From Peribolospora baueri (Eukaryota; Basidiomycota; Peribolosporomycetes; Peribolosporales; Peribolosporaceae), in contig JAMDHS010000017.1 of NCBI GenBank assembly GCA_029717555.1, positions 230,109 through 294,108 of the forward strand: a stretch of DNA of 64,000 bases, read 5' to 3'. Shown here in pieces: positions 12,164 through 24,023 of this stretch; position 1 is the first letter of the stretch; each line of letters opens with the position of its first letter. The position numbers and the translations under genes were made by a program. The notes beneath the pieces are model-generated. The model worked only from the letters and a program-made list of their open reading frames with translations. It was not told where the DNA came from and did no database searches.

Positions 12164-12712
12164 AGGGTAAGGTCGGCAACGGCAGCGCCTCTTGCACATC
12201 CGGCACGGATTGGATCCTAGTGTGTCCGCATAGATAAATAGACTTACGGGTACAGGGATACATGTAAACAACCTTTTGTTCAAGAGCGCCGCAAGCGACC
12301 AAATGAGGGGAGTGCCTCGAACAAGAGCTGGGAGCCGCTGCCGGACAGAAGAAGGTAACGCTCAAAGTAATTTGACGATCAACGAGGGTAAGACATTTTC
12401 GAGCACGACTAGAACTCTCCCTTAGGTCAGCACCTGGCGCTTGCGGCACTTCATGTGACATTTCTCGACGACAGCCAGCTTCGTTGTGGTCACCGCATTC
12501 GTCGTCACTTCGCCGCTGAGACCTCTGACGCTTTTCCCCATGAAACAAGACGCAAGGAGCTTCCTTCGAGCAGCAGACCCGACCAGAATGAAAAGGCTCA
12601 AAACCAAAATCTTTCTTTTGCTGGTTCTCCCAGAACTACCGGCACTCGAACCGCCGAGCTAACCCACCGCGCCCGCCCTTCGTGCCTACAGCACCTTCTT
12701 CGCTGCCAGAAA
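12164..12712. other. Intergenic, COQ10 3' end to CAP gene promoter
   Basis: Nothing recognised; open frames on both strands have no family features. It should hold the COQ10 terminator and the promoter and leader of the downstream gene, both on the + strand. Confidence 0.5.
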
Positions 12713-13868
12713 ATGCCTCGGTCCACTATCCGCCTGGCCGTCGCTGTCGTCCTCACAGCGGCCCTTCTCGCTACTGTTTTTGTCTTTGGTGTGCCCACCG
12801 GAAACACTGGCAAGCGTGTCAAACACGCACAAGTCCGCGCCTGGTTCGACAATGACAAGCCGCTTTTCCGCCACAAATTTTTTGGCGGACAGGAATTTCA
12901 CCTCGCTCACCTCGGTTCCCCGAGTTCCTATTTTCGCTCAAAGAATCATCATCATGCTCTCCCATTTGGTAGACCGTCTCACGGGTCAAGTCACTCAGCG
13001 TCGGCCCCTCGTCCGTCAGCGTCCAACCCAATGACCAGTCTAGTCAGCTCTGAGGCTTTCCCCGAGGATCCAGGAAAAGATGTCCGCGGTCAAGTTCTCT
13101 CCGTTCACAACAACTTGCGTGCACACTATGGTGTCTCACCTCTCAGGTGGAACGTCACACTGGCGCACGCGGCAGATAAGTGGGCTGTGAGAGGCGTGTT
13201 CAAGCACAGGTCAGTCCCTGTCGGGTCCTATGTCATACGCCTCGAGCGTGCCCGAGGCCGACCGTTGCTGATTTCTTGCGCTGCTTTTTTGGACGGTGTT
13301 ATCTGGCCCCTTCGCACTCTCCAGTCAAGGCACTTTGGGTCCCTACGGTGAAAACCTAGCAGCTGGCACCGGCTCCTACCCTGTAACCAAAGCCATGTCT
13401 CAGTGGATAGACGAGGAGGGTCTTTACGATTGGCACAGACCCTCTTTCTCAGAAAAGACCGGTCACTTTACCCAAATGGTCTGGAGGGCAACTTACCACG
13501 TCGGCTGCGCTTTCCGACCCGTTGAAGCCGGCAAGATGTTCGCTCAAAGGTACGGGCCCGCCAAGTACCTTGTGTGCGAGTATTATCCGGCTGGCAATGT
13601 CATTGGATCTTTCGCGTGAGTTCCTTCCTTCGCCTCATGGACGTTGCGGCTTTCGGAGCGGCAGCTGGTCGTTCAGGGCGTCTGCGTGCGCTATGGTGGC
13701 CCACTGTTTCATCCCCCTTCCGCTTCCAGTAAAAACGTACCTCGGAAGACCCATCAAAGTCCGGGGCGAGGTAAAAGGATGTTTAGTGCGATGGAGCGGC
13801 CCGCATCCGACATCGCTCCGCGCGACGGACGTTCGGAACGGCGTTCGGCGTCGACTTCGCGGGGCTAA
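12713..13868 (+). CDS. Secreted CAP/PR-1-family protein
   Basis: CAP (CRISP/Antigen 5/PR-1) proteins are secreted; fungal members bind sterols and fatty acids and export them. Exons 12713-13209, 13325-13615 and 13730-13868 give 308 residues. Residues 1-30 form a hydrophobic signal peptide or anchor (LAVAVVLTAALLATVFVFGV). A linker rich in His and Ser follows; the CAP domain runs from about 122 (VLSVHNNLRAHYGVSPLRW) through GPYGENLAAGT, the signature HFTQMVWRATYHVGC and the second signature YLVCEYYPAGNVIG. Stopping at the TGA within the second donor would truncate just after the domain; splicing there restores the usual FAKNVP ending, so I joined exon 3. The basic tail after KNVPRKT is unusual, and a further donor-like GAG/GTAAAA inside it may mean the last part is mis-modelled. 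Confidence 0.88.
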
Positions 13869-14519
13869 GAGGAATGGCCAGATAGTAAAGTAGAACACGG
13901 TCGCGTGCGGTGTCACTATCACGCGCTTTTGCACTCGACCACGGCGTACCGGCCGGAAGTATTCATTCACCAAGTCGATCGATCGTTCGGCACGGCCGGC
14001 ACGGCAACGGCATTGTTGCAAAGGCTCTCTCAGGTCCGATGGGTCATCAGTGAAGTTGCCGAGAGGCGAAGGAACGCCTTGGATGACGGATTGCTATTAC
14101 GACCGCGGCATTGTTGCAAAGGCTCTCTCAGGTCCGATGGGTCATCAGTGAAGTTGCCGAGAGGCGAAGGAACGCCTTGGATGACGGATTGCTATTACGA
14201 CCACGGTCGCGAAGGACCAAGATAAGCACCTTGGATGAAAAATTGAACGATGATGAAGCGAGACGGCGGGACACCAGGATGCGACCCATGCCATGGCAAG
14301 AAACGATCATCGTACGAGGAAACCGGTCAGAAGAAGCGAGGGGAAGATGATTGAATTCGATTAATAAAATTAAAGGGCGATAAATGATCTACGTCCATGA
14401 ATGAAACCAAGCAGTGAGAGAACCTGCTAGGCTGGTAGCGCAAGCCAGCGGCCGGGTGGACATTGACCGCGCCGTGTGCAGCATGGCGAGCGGTATTCTC
14501 AAGCGCTTCTCAAGACGAA
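13869..14519. other. Convergent intergenic region with a tandem duplication
   Basis: Lies between the 3' ends of the CAP gene and the lipase gene. Apart from the 98-base tandem repeat listed separately, I see no gene. An AT-rich patch near 14,350-14,380 may contribute to 3' end formation. Confidence 0.5.
14008..14202. repeat. Perfect 98-base tandem duplication
   Basis: Two head-to-tail copies with a 98-base period. The 97 bases at 14008-14104 recur identically at 14106-14202, starting CGGCATTGTTGC and ending GCTATTACGACC. Identity is complete over the unit, so the duplication is recent or is an assembly artefact. It lies outside coding sequence. Confidence 0.95.
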
Positions 14520-16428
14520 CTAGCAGTTCGTCGCAAACCCGGCCGCGCAAACCTGCGAGGGGACGTTTGCGGATGTGGGACGTGAGATCAGTGTCCGGTC
14601 CAGCTCGAACATAGAGGGGGCAAACGCATAGATGCACGTCTCATCCTTGCAAGAGTGCGGTGTCAAGAAGCGACCTCAAACTCACATAAGGCTTGAGGGG
14701 CGGCTCCTCCTTCGCCCGAGGTCCGAGAGGGAGGGAGACGACTTGCTCGAGCAAGCCGGTGAGGAGCGGGACAGCTTGGTCGAACTTGACGCCCGCGCCG
14801 CCCGGGTACGCTTGTCAACGTGGCGGACGAGTAGTGGAGAGAGCAGCAGGGAGGGGACGGAGGAGAGGTCGAACGAGTCAATATACAAGCTGGGATAGCA
14901 CCGACTTGAGGTGTCAAAGAAAGGGGGGAAAGACCCACTCAAGCAGTTGACAGGATCGAAGCGCGAGACATCGGCAGGTCCGTCGTGCGTGAGCGCGTCG
15001 AGGGCGAGGGCGTACGCCGCCGAATCGACGATCATGCCAACTATTGCGACGCGACAAACAAACAAAGAGGAAAAAAAAAGGAAGAGAATAAATACCAGGT
15101 CGATCGTGTCCAACGTCCCAGGAGCCACGATAGGGCCCAGCCGTGTTGGCTCGCACGGGGCGGGAGGCGTCCGTACTCACGATGCTCGACAACATGCGTG
15201 GGCCCACAGACGTTCAATGCTTGGAGGGAGATGACGGAAGCGCCAGGGAGGGCGGAAGTGGGGTTGGGTCCGACTTCGGGAGGGATGACTTCGTCCATGA
15301 TGGTGTAGATGGACGTAGTGGGCACGATGGCTGCCCCTCCACGGCCGTGGTTCTGGGCGGCGAGGTAGTGCGAGCCGACGGTTTGCTGGCTGCGGAAACA
15401 AGAGGTAGGCGGCCAGCGGACGGGAGAATGGAGTTAGTCAAGTCCAAGGCACCGCCAAAAGGAACACGAGGAACAGAAGCAGAAAGCAGAGCAGACGCAC
15501 AGGACCGAAGGGTTGCATCCCTCTCCGAGGGTAGTCAAGTTTTCGGCGGGGCAAGCCAAGATGCCATCAAGAGTACCGTGGAAGTCTCCGGCGAGCGCAA
15601 TGTAGTCTTGCACATACTGTTGAACCAAAAGCGGAGACAAAGAAGAGAGGGTGGTCAGGCATGTCCATGAAGGGGTGGGCCACCATCTATCGGACCGCTT
15701 CTCAGCCCCTTCTTACTGCACAATTCCCATCGATCCTTCGCTTGCCTCCGAACCCCACTGTCCAACCTCAATTCGACCAATGCATGGCACCAATTCGAAC
15801 GCACCTGAGTAGTGCTAGGCCAGAAGAGGAGAGCCCACTGGATGTTGAGACCGGCGCCCTGGGAGTGGCCGATGACAGAGATCTTGCCCGTCTTGGACTT
15901 TTTGGCGAGGATAGGGATGTTGTAGGCGACGTACCTGGGGGCGGAAACAGGGACAAGGAAGACGGGCGGCAGAGACGACGCGAGAGAAGAATGGGTAAGT
16001 GACCCAAGTCGGTGGGAGGACGTCTCGCTCGGTGCTCTCGGTATCCCGCACACAGGGCTCCTGCCACAACGGATGCCTCTCGCGCAAACTCACTCGGCAG
16101 CGACTTGCGCGTCCGACAAGCTGCGATTCGGCAGCGTTACCCAGCACACATCGAAGCCTGGTCCGGCCTGGGGAAGCAGGTTGACGTAAGGGCCGTAATC
16201 CCAGGTGTCGTGCCCGTTTCCGCCGGTGCCGTGGACGAGGAAGACGACGCCGCCGGCCTTGCCTTGGATGCCTTGAGGGCAAGTGACGGCGTTTGCGAGC
16301 GTGGTGAGGTCGACAGAAAAAGGCGCGTCCGAGGCCACGTCCCTGGGAGCGGGGGGAAGGGCGAGGGTGGAGGAGAAGAGGGAGAAGAGGGAGAGAAGAA
16401 GGAGGAATGGGGCGGCGAGACGAGACAT
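14520..16428 (-). CDS. Secreted lipase of the Candida antarctica lipase B (CalB) family
   Basis: CalB-type lipases are secreted alpha/beta hydrolases acting on acylglycerols and esters. Exons in transcription order are 16428-16094, 15934-15805, 15616-15501, 15389-15181, 15040-14939, 14810-14686 and 14552-14520 (349 residues, CalB precursor 342). A signal peptide is obvious (LAAPFLLLLSLFSLFSSTLA). The nucleophile is Ser136 in VIGHSQGAG, where CalB has TWSQG; the acid is Asp226 in VPTTSIYTIMDEV and the base His263 in CGPTHVVEH, both in CalB-like contexts. CalB-like blocks also appear near the C-terminus (GPRAKEEPPLKPYV). The start lies in a good Kozak context (GCCGCCATGT). The last exon is only 33 bases, so its end is the least certain part. 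It is the sole clear secreted hydrolase besides the broken glycosidase further right. Confidence 0.9.
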
Positions 16429-17980
16429 GGCGGCCGGGTTTGGGGGGTGAGCGCGCACCGAATTAAAGTCGAACTAAAGAGGGATGATGAAGCAGAGGAC
16501 AGTGGCGCTGGTGTTCCGTCGACCTGAATGCTTTCGCTGCCGGGTCGGTCTAAAGGGCCAGAGAAAGAAGAGAAGAACAAGGGGGGGAGGATGGAGGAGG
16601 GGTGGGGCCGGGCGGCTGTGGGGGGAGGAGAAAGGTGAGCACGACGACGACGAAAAAGCGACGACGGGCGAGTCAAGTCGTGCAAGGTGCAGGCAAGCAC
16701 GCTCCTTTAAGGGCTTGTCTCATCACCGGCCGGCCGTTCATGCTCGGGTGGGGACTAGGTGCGTCCAACGGCATCCGTCGCTTGTTCATGGCGGTATGGA
16801 GTCGGAAAGACGGGAACGCGCACGTTCCGATGTACGCTGAAAGTCAGTGCAAATCCTTAGTGTACGCACTTGCTGTACTTTCGGCGCGCTCGAGGCGCTG
16901 AAGGCTAACTGATATGCGTCTTGACCTGGAGATGTTCAGAGCCGTTCAGCAGCCAAGCCAAGCCTGAACCCGTGTGCTATTCCCCAACTTTACTTATTTA
17001 ACTAAGAAGCAGCCACCCTGGACAGGACCAAAGTGTCGGCAGCAGAACGCGGCACGGCTGCGCTCGGGCGAGGAGACGGCGAGGAGGAGACAGAGGGAAA
17101 AGGGTTGGCGCTTTAAGCTACCGGCAGTTTGTCCGAGGATCCGACGTGGGCGCTTGACGGGCGTGTGGGTGGTGTGGATGTGGAGACGACGGATGGATAG
17201 AAAAACTGTTCCGTCGCGGATGGTCAGGCACCAGACGATCACGCGCATAATGCTGCGGCCATTCCTTTCAGTCCTCCCAAGCAGCTGCTCTTTCCTGACA
17301 CACATCCACCAGGGGCAAGGGGCCCCGCAACGATATAGCCTACGCTTCACCCAGCCGCGCAAAGAGAGAAATGAGAACAAAAAAAGGCAGAGGCACTGGA
17401 TCGACGGGTGAGTCGCTCACCTCGACACGCCAGGCCTGACCTCCGCCCTCGTGCGGACAAATCTTACCGAAGGAAGGGAAGGGAAGTGAAACAGACCCCA
17501 ACCACGCGCCGATCCCGCCTTTCGCCCTTGCCGCTCCTTTCGGCGTTCTGCAGGCGACGACGAGTTAGAAAGCGAACAAACGCCCTCTGTCGAGATCGGC
17601 AAGGAATACTGGCTTGTTCGACGTCGCGTACAGTCGCTATTGCCGCGCGTTCGTCTCAATCCTCATCAAAATTGTTCTCGTCACGGTTGATCCGTCTTCG
17701 CTGTTGCAGCACAGCACCATTCCTCCAACCACACGACCGACCGAAGAATCAATGTACACGAGAGACAAAAATAGGGCAGACAAGGCCGCAGCTCCGTCAG
17801 ATAGGTATCTAGTTAAGCGAACTGTTGTTTAATCCGTACGTTCGTTCGTTCGCAGTGAGTGGCAAGACGGAAATGGGGAGAACAACGCATCGGAAGCAAC
17901 AAAACCCGAAACGAAAGTCATCAGACACGGAACGAGGGAAGAACAGGGCGCCCTTGGGTCAAGGTAAGGACCCTGTCGCT
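16429..17980. other. 1.55 kb without a recognised gene
   Basis: Lies between the lipase promoter and the 3' end of ARPC4. Several frames of 80-145 codons are open on both strands but none shows a domain, signal peptide or consistent splicing. A G-rich block near 16,560-16,640 is notable. A small intron-containing gene cannot be excluded. Confidence 0.4.
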
Positions 17981-19257
17981 CTAGCCGTCACTCACCGTGC
18001 CCAGGTAAGACTCTGCAACAATGCGCGCCCGCGCGTTCAAGCTGAGCTTCATCTCGCTGATCTCCTTGTCCACATCTTCCATGAACCTGTTCGCACACGC
18101 GCACAGTCAGGGAGACGCGGTCGCGAATAAATGCCGAAAAGTAACGAACGGTCAGCGCAAGATTGCATCTCCTCACTGCTTGATAATAAACGATCGGTGA
18201 AGGACTGGAGAAAGATGGAGGGCGGAGGGATGATGGGACAATGAGCTCACTGTATAATGAAGTCCACAAGCTTATGCTTGAGCATCGTCTCCGAGTGGAA
18301 GTTGGTGATGAGGAAGGAAATGTCATAGCCCTGGGAGGGTTGACAAACAAGGACGAGACAAGCGAGAAGAGCGCGCAAGATAAAGAGTAGATGTGAGTGT
18401 TCGCTTGATGACTAGGAAAAACCTTCCCTCGCACGCGTCAAATTGCCTTCGCTCGTCGCCGTACTCGAACCTCGTCTAGTCGTCTGACCCAAGGTCATCA
18501 TCCGAGCCACTTCAGCACGGATTTAAAGTACTCACAGGAATCGGCTTCCTCCTGAGCACGACGAAGTTCTCAGCGCGCATCATCATGAACCTCGTGAACT
18601 TGTGGCACAGGATCCGCTCGATCTCATCCGCCTGCTTGATCCTTATGCTCAGCCTTATCGAGTTCACAGAAGGTTCAATAAGCACTCTCTCGTGCTCATT
18701 GCGCGAGATCACAAGGGGGTTCAGGAGCACTTCGCGGGATGTTCTGGTGGTACGTTGGAATTGGCGAGCCCAAGACGGAACGAGGGAGTGGTGTGAGGAG
18801 CCGTGAACAAAATTCATACGAGCGTCTCAATCGACAACCAAGGCTGCGGCAGCCAATACCCACCGTGCCTCGATTTCCGGCTTGTTGTGACGCTCCACGA
18901 CCTATCCTCATTGCGGATGCATAAAGCCACGCCAATGATCAGCTCCATGGTCGCCCCCAACTCAATTCACGGGTTGGCAGCCCCCAGACGCCAGAAACGT
19001 GTCCAAACCAGCAAGCCCATCTCTTCAAGACCTTTCCAGTTTTTTCCCACTCACCTGGGAAGAAAAGTTTTCTAGCGTCAGCGCGGCCGTCAAGGTGGAC
19101 CGCACGGCGGCAAGGTAAGGGCGAAGCGTGTTAGACTGCGTGTGTGGAAAGATGAGGCAGCGCGTTAAGGATGAAGTGAAAAGAGACCACAAAAGGGTCA
19201 GTCCATCAGCATTCCATCAGCACGGCGCGCTCCATTAATACCAGGTCGACTCACCAT
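17981..19257 (-). CDS. ARPC4: Arp2/3 complex subunit 4 (ARPC4, p20)
   Basis: ARPC4 is the core scaffold subunit that, with ARPC2, holds the Arp2/3 actin-nucleating complex together at actin patches. Exons in transcription order are 19257-19255, 19135-19055, 18901-18864, 18743-18536, 18330-18251 and 18086-17981 (171 residues; human 168). The first coding exon is just the ATG. Diagnostic blocks: [109 protein letters not shown] and [13 protein letters not shown]. The conservation is so strong that identity is certain. The end reads through a donor-like GTGAGT to a TAG; splicing there would change only the last few residues. Confidence 0.95.
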
Positions 19258-19579
19258 TCTTGAGAGCTTCTCCCCTACCGGAATGACGAGCCGCAAGGTA
19301 TTGTTGCTTAGCGTTGTGACGACCGCCAGCTTCCCATCGACGACCGATCGGCTTGGAGTCGGCGGCTGCCGCAGCCAGCCCGTGCGTGGGAACTAAAGAT
19401 GGCCACGTGACTGATCGTGCTCGATCACTTTCTTTTTTTCGCGAAGCCGCGCTTCGCCGACGGCATTCTTGGGGAAAAGTGGCTAAGAAGAAGAGGGCCG
19501 CCGACCTCCAGTCTAGTTTTTCTCTTCCCGCCCCCCGCCCTTTCCAAAGGAACGAAAAGGAGCAAAAGGATACCAAATC
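19258..19579. promoter_or_regulatory. Shared divergent promoter of ARPC4 and the FKBP gene
   Basis: A 322-base gap separates two opposed start codons. A C-rich tract (CCCGCCCCCCGCCC, near 19,528) lies on the FKBP side. No TATA box is obvious. Confidence 0.6.
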
Positions 19580-21526
19580 ATGTCTGTGCCTGTTGCATTC
19601 TGGTGAGTTGCGAGGCTATTTTTTCTATTGAGATTAGTCCGCCCAGATCTTGACGCCAACCTCCTGCCCTCACGCGACAGGGCTCTCCAACTGGGTCAAG
19701 CGAACGTGGTGCAACGCATCAGCGTCTCCAAGGACTTCTGCATCACCAACATTGCCCTTGGGGAGGATATCGATGGAAACAAGCGCACATGCGTGAAGGT
19801 CCACTACTACGGCGAGCCCGTGTCCGCTGAGGACTCAGATGAGGAGTCCGAGGAGGAGGAGGAGGAGGAGGAGGAAGAGGATGCGGTGAAGGCGAACGGG
19901 AAGGGGAAGGAGAAGGAGATTGAGAAGAACTATGTCATTGCGAGCTTGACGCCTGGTAAGGTAAGTTTTTCATGGCAAGACTTTCGCGCTTAGTCCGCGA
20001 AGCTAAGCACGGCGTCCTAGCCTCGTTGAATGAGGCGAACTTCCCTCCCTGTTGCGCTGGTGCTTATCTCGCTCGTCCGCTCGTCCGCCTTCTGGTCCCT
20101 CTTGAAACACAGATCGAGCAGTCGCAGACGAACTTGACCTTTAGCGAAGGCGAAGAGATTGGTTTCTCTATCAACACCAACAGTGCCGTCCATTTGTGTG
20201 AGTTGCTCTTCGCTGTAAATGATGCGAGACGTATATAAGCTGATATGATGCCTCTCCATCTCCACTTATTTTCCCCAGTGGGCAATTTCATCGTCCCTCC
20301 CGAAGGCTTCGATCAGCCTCCGGTTGATTCCGACGACGATTCGGAAGGCTACGGCTCCTTGGATGAGGAGTTCTACTCTGACGAAAACGAGGACGAGGAT
20401 GATGAGGAAGAAGAGGAGGGCGATTCCGGACGGTTTGAGGAGATTCAGTCGCGAATCTTGGGCGCCAAGCGACGGGCATCGGAGGCGATGGACATCGAGG
20501 GCGAGGAAGGAACAAAAGAAGGCGGAGCGGAGTCCAAGAAGCTGAGCAAGAACGAGCGCAAGAAGCTGGCTAAGAAGGCCAAGACCAACGACGGATCGGC
20601 CGTCGAGCCGTCCGCCGCGCCGAAGGAGCAGGTGAAGAAGGCGGAAGCGACGAAGGAGAAAGTGACGGAGAAGAAGGCGGGGAAGGAGCCGAGTAAGGAG
20701 AAGGCTGAGGCGAAGAAGGATGGACAGACGGTGAGTGTGCTAGCAGGGCCTTTAACTTTTCGTGCGAGACAAGCACGCTGAGTACTGACAAGCACGCTGA
20801 GTACTGACATGTTTCCCTCTTTTCTGAAAAGGCTACCAAAAAGACAAAGCTCGACAATGGCTTGATCATTGAAGACGTTAAGGTCGGCACGGGCAAGGTG
20901 GCCAAGCCTGGGAACAAGATCGGCATGCGGTGGGTATAATGTTGCTTTTCCCATCGGAGGGTTCTTTGGTCCTGCCATTTGCTCGCCTTCGATTTTCCTT
21001 CAGAGGCCTGTTGACAAACGCCTCGTCCACACACGTCTGACGCTGCCTCTTCGGTCACTGGGATATTTACGATCGATACAGCTACATTGGCCGCCTGCAA
21101 AACGGCAAGCAATTTGACGCGAATACCTCTGGAAAGCCTTTCTACTTCAAGCTGGGCGCTGGAGAAGTTATCAAGGGTGAGTAGAGCCGCTTGCTCATCT
21201 CGTTTCCTCTCTTCATGCTCTCATACCTATGCCGACCGGAACCTCTTCTAACGCGGAACTTTGTCTCTTTTTCTGTTCACGTCACGTAATGAAGGTTGGG
21301 ATCAAGGGATCAAAGGCATGCAAGTAGGCGGTGAACGCAAGCTCACTATCCCCGCCAAGCTCGCCTACGGCAACCAGAGCATTCCCGGCATCCCCAAGAA
21401 CTCGACCCTCAACTTCGGTGCGTTCCTCTTCAATTCATCGTGGTCGGTGTCCCGAGGCCTCGCTGAGTGTTCATTTCATCCGTTGATTATTATATGGCAG
21501 AGGTCAAGCTCGTTGAAATCAAGTGA
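19580..21526 (+). CDS. FPR4: Nucleolar FKBP-type peptidyl-prolyl isomerase (Fpr3/Fpr4 type)
   Basis: Fpr3/4 proteins are nucleolar histone chaperones and proline isomerases with a nucleoplasmin-like N-domain and a C-terminal FKBP domain. Exons 19580-19602, 19681-19960, 20113-20197, 20279-20730, 20832-20929, 21082-21176, 21295-21417 and 21501-21526 give 393 residues. The start [12 protein letters not shown] matches the family's nucleoplasmin-like opening. Acidic tracts follow (a Glu run near residue 70, then [18 protein letters not shown]), then a Lys-rich region with [15 protein letters not shown]. The FKBP domain is about 281-393: [63 protein letters not shown], with the active-site Tyr, Phe, Asp and Trp positions conserved. 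Fpr3 versus Fpr4 cannot be told apart outside yeasts. Confidence 0.95.
20768..20805. repeat. 19-base tandem duplication inside an FKBP-gene intron
   Basis: Two adjacent copies of a 19-base unit beginning GACAAGCACGCTG and ending AGTACT, in the fourth intron. The junctions produce two ACTGAC branch-point-like sequences. Confidence 0.9.
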
Positions 21527-22093
21527 GGTGCCCGGAGCAAACGGAAGCGAGGCGGGGTGGGCCTATAGGTTTCTTCTCCCTTCCGTGTCGCTTGTGGACC
21601 GGCTCCCGCTTTTCTTTCTCTTGTCGTTCATCTACCTCGTCTATGCTCTTCCCAACAAAATCCTCGCCTCGCTCCAAGCGTTCGTGTATATAGTAGCTCA
21701 CGTCCAGTCTGGCAGGAATCGACTCGAGGTAGTTACAGAGACCTCGAAGTTGATCACGCCGGCGCGATGGAGCGAGCGTCCCCAAGTGAATTCAGCCTCG
21801 GACGTTGGCCAAAGACGGCGGTCCTGAGCAAATCGCACCCAGCTCGCATTGCAAACAAAGTGTAGTTTATGGCCAGTCTCACCCGGCCCAATCCAGGCGT
21901 CGCGGGGGCTTGGTGGAAAACTGGTTGGATATGGTATATGCGAGCATGCGGAGTGCGAAACGTCTGCGAAGACGGGTCCCCCCCGACCTCGCTTCCTCTC
22001 TCTATCCGAAACACGTACGGTGGCTCAGACGATGACGATGGTAAGGAATTATGGGATGAGGATGGGAGATATAGATGCGACGACGAAAGAGTG
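21527..22093. other. Convergent 3' region, FKBP gene and SED5
   Basis: No gene recognised. The stretch 22,030-22,130 is purine-rich (GATGA, GAAGGAAG) on the + strand because it borders the pyrimidine-rich last intron of SED5. Confidence 0.5.
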
Positions 22094-24023
22094 TCAGGAT
22101 ACGAGGATGAAAAGAAGGAAGAAGATGATGAGGACCTGCGAGTGGAACGGAAAGGGTGAGAACCATTTCGGATTTGGCCAGGGGACGAAAGTGCCGCCCG
22201 TTGTTAGATTTGATCGTGCGAAAGGGGCAAACGGACGTCACAGAAAGCAGTGGACAGCTTTCAGGCTCACCCCGAAAATCTTCAGCATTAGCCACCGATT
22301 GCTGGAGACGGAGGCATAATATTTGAGAAGCTCTCTCTGAGCACCCTGCACGTTGTCCGCCACGTCCATCGTGTCCGCGTCGATACGCTGCACCGTCTCG
22401 CGCTGTTCGGCAACCATGTGCGCCAGCTGCCCGAAGATCTGGCCCAATTCAGAGATGGTCGACTCGATCGACTCGATGGCCGTCGACCGCGATTGGAGGT
22501 AGGCGTTCTGGTCCTGCCAAGCCATGCATGCCATGGTGAGGAAGAAGAGAGGGAGTGGTGGGCGAGAGCAAAAAGAAGGGAGTATAAAAACGTTGTCAGT
22601 CCAGGAAAGCGAGCAGCGGGCAATCAAGCTTTGCTTTTTCCAAAGCACATCCAAGCTTCTGCTGACGATCACTTCGATCGACCCACGGTGAGCTAGCGAG
22701 AGGCATATCCGACTCACATGACCGTGCTCCTGCAGTTGCATCTGCATGAATCCTTCTCCCCCGTATGCTGGCCCTCCTCTGCCAGCAGCCCCACCGGCAC
22801 CCATGTCCAAAGCGAGAAAATCGCTGTCCGCACGTCCTTTTCCCTTTGCGTCTCCGACTCCTGTGCCTTGCCCACCACCTCCCGCTGAGCCATTCGCAGA
22901 GCCGTGTACAGAGCGTTGGGATAGCGATGAGCTTGGTCGGGTGGGGTTGTAAAGCGGCGAGTCTGCTCGAGCATACGGTTGGAGGTGCGATGAGTCACCA
23001 AAGGGAGTGGAACCGAGTTGACCGGGATGGAAAGGATGCGCCGACGAGGTATCCGAGGAAAGACCGGCGTTGGAAGTTTTGCGAGCACGAAGAACTGGGC
23101 GACGTGGGTCAGTGTTCGGTTGTTTGTCAATGTAGAAAGAGAGGGTGAGGTGGCATGCAGCCAGCGAAGCCAGCGAGATGCTCCACACTCAGGGGTCGAG
23201 GCGTGGGGAAAGGGTGGCGGTGAAGCGACACTCACCGGAATTCGGACCGCCAGGCGCGGCTGATGAAGAAGCGGAGTACATGAACTGCTCTGTTCGATCT
23301 TTTGACGCTTTCATGTTCTGTTCGGAAGGTGGAGTGGAGGCACGACCCATGCATGCCAAGGTTGTTGGAGCTAAGCCATCCAACTTGGGAAGAAGTGTGC
23401 TGCAAGTGGCCATGCCATTGCTCACCTGCGTCCGTATTTCCAATATGTCTTTGAAACTCGTCGTCGTGCTGGCCAACTTTGTCTGCAAAAGCGTGACGAC
23501 GTTGGCATTGTGCTCCTCCGCCGAAGCCTCGTTCTTTGCGAACTTGGGTCGACTGTTGGCCTTGACGAAAGCTTGTAGGTCAGAGAGTTGCCGATTGATG
23601 GAGGCAATGTCATGCTTGATGATGTACGTCAGCTCGGAGATCTCTACCGGCCGGTCGTCGAAGAGGGTTTTTCGCTTCGCGACTGGCAGTTTACCAAAGG
23701 GGAAGCAGGAGGAGGAAAGAATGGCGACGGCGTCAGCCTGGTCTTCTGTACGGGCGGGTCAAAGATGAGGTTAACCCATCGCCTGCCGCCTACTCACGCT
23801 GTGCCAGCTTTCCCAACTTGATCGTGGTGCTATTGATCTCTTTTCCGATCGCCTGAGCCCTCCTCGCGAACTCTCCCTTGGGCGCGGGCTGCTTGCCTTC
23901 GGCGATGAGCCTTCTTCGCTGCTCCTGCGACCGAGCGGCGACAGAAGAGAGAGGGAGATCGGATCGACTGCGGATGGACTCGACGCAGGATCGAAACTCA
24001 TGTGTGCGATCCTTGAGCGACAT
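22094..24023 (-). CDS. SED5: Golgi Qa-SNARE syntaxin 5 (Sed5)
   Basis: Sed5 is the cis-Golgi t-SNARE for ER-to-Golgi and intra-Golgi fusion. Exons in transcription order are 24023-23798, 23682-23426, 23317-23236, 23094-22718, 22513-22271 and 22135-22094 (408 residues). The N-terminus MSLKDRTHEFRSCVES is the Sly1-binding type peptide. The Habc region contains AKRKTLFDDRPVEISELTYI and DLQAFVKANSRPK. A Ser/Gly-rich linker precedes the SNARE helix (DQNAYLQSRSTAIESIESTI, ELGQIFGQLAHMVAEQRETV), whose zero-layer glutamine lies in MVAEQ. The C-terminal anchor (WLMLKIFGVLIIFFLLFILV) is completed only by the 42-base last exon. All splice phases agree. Confidence 0.95.
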
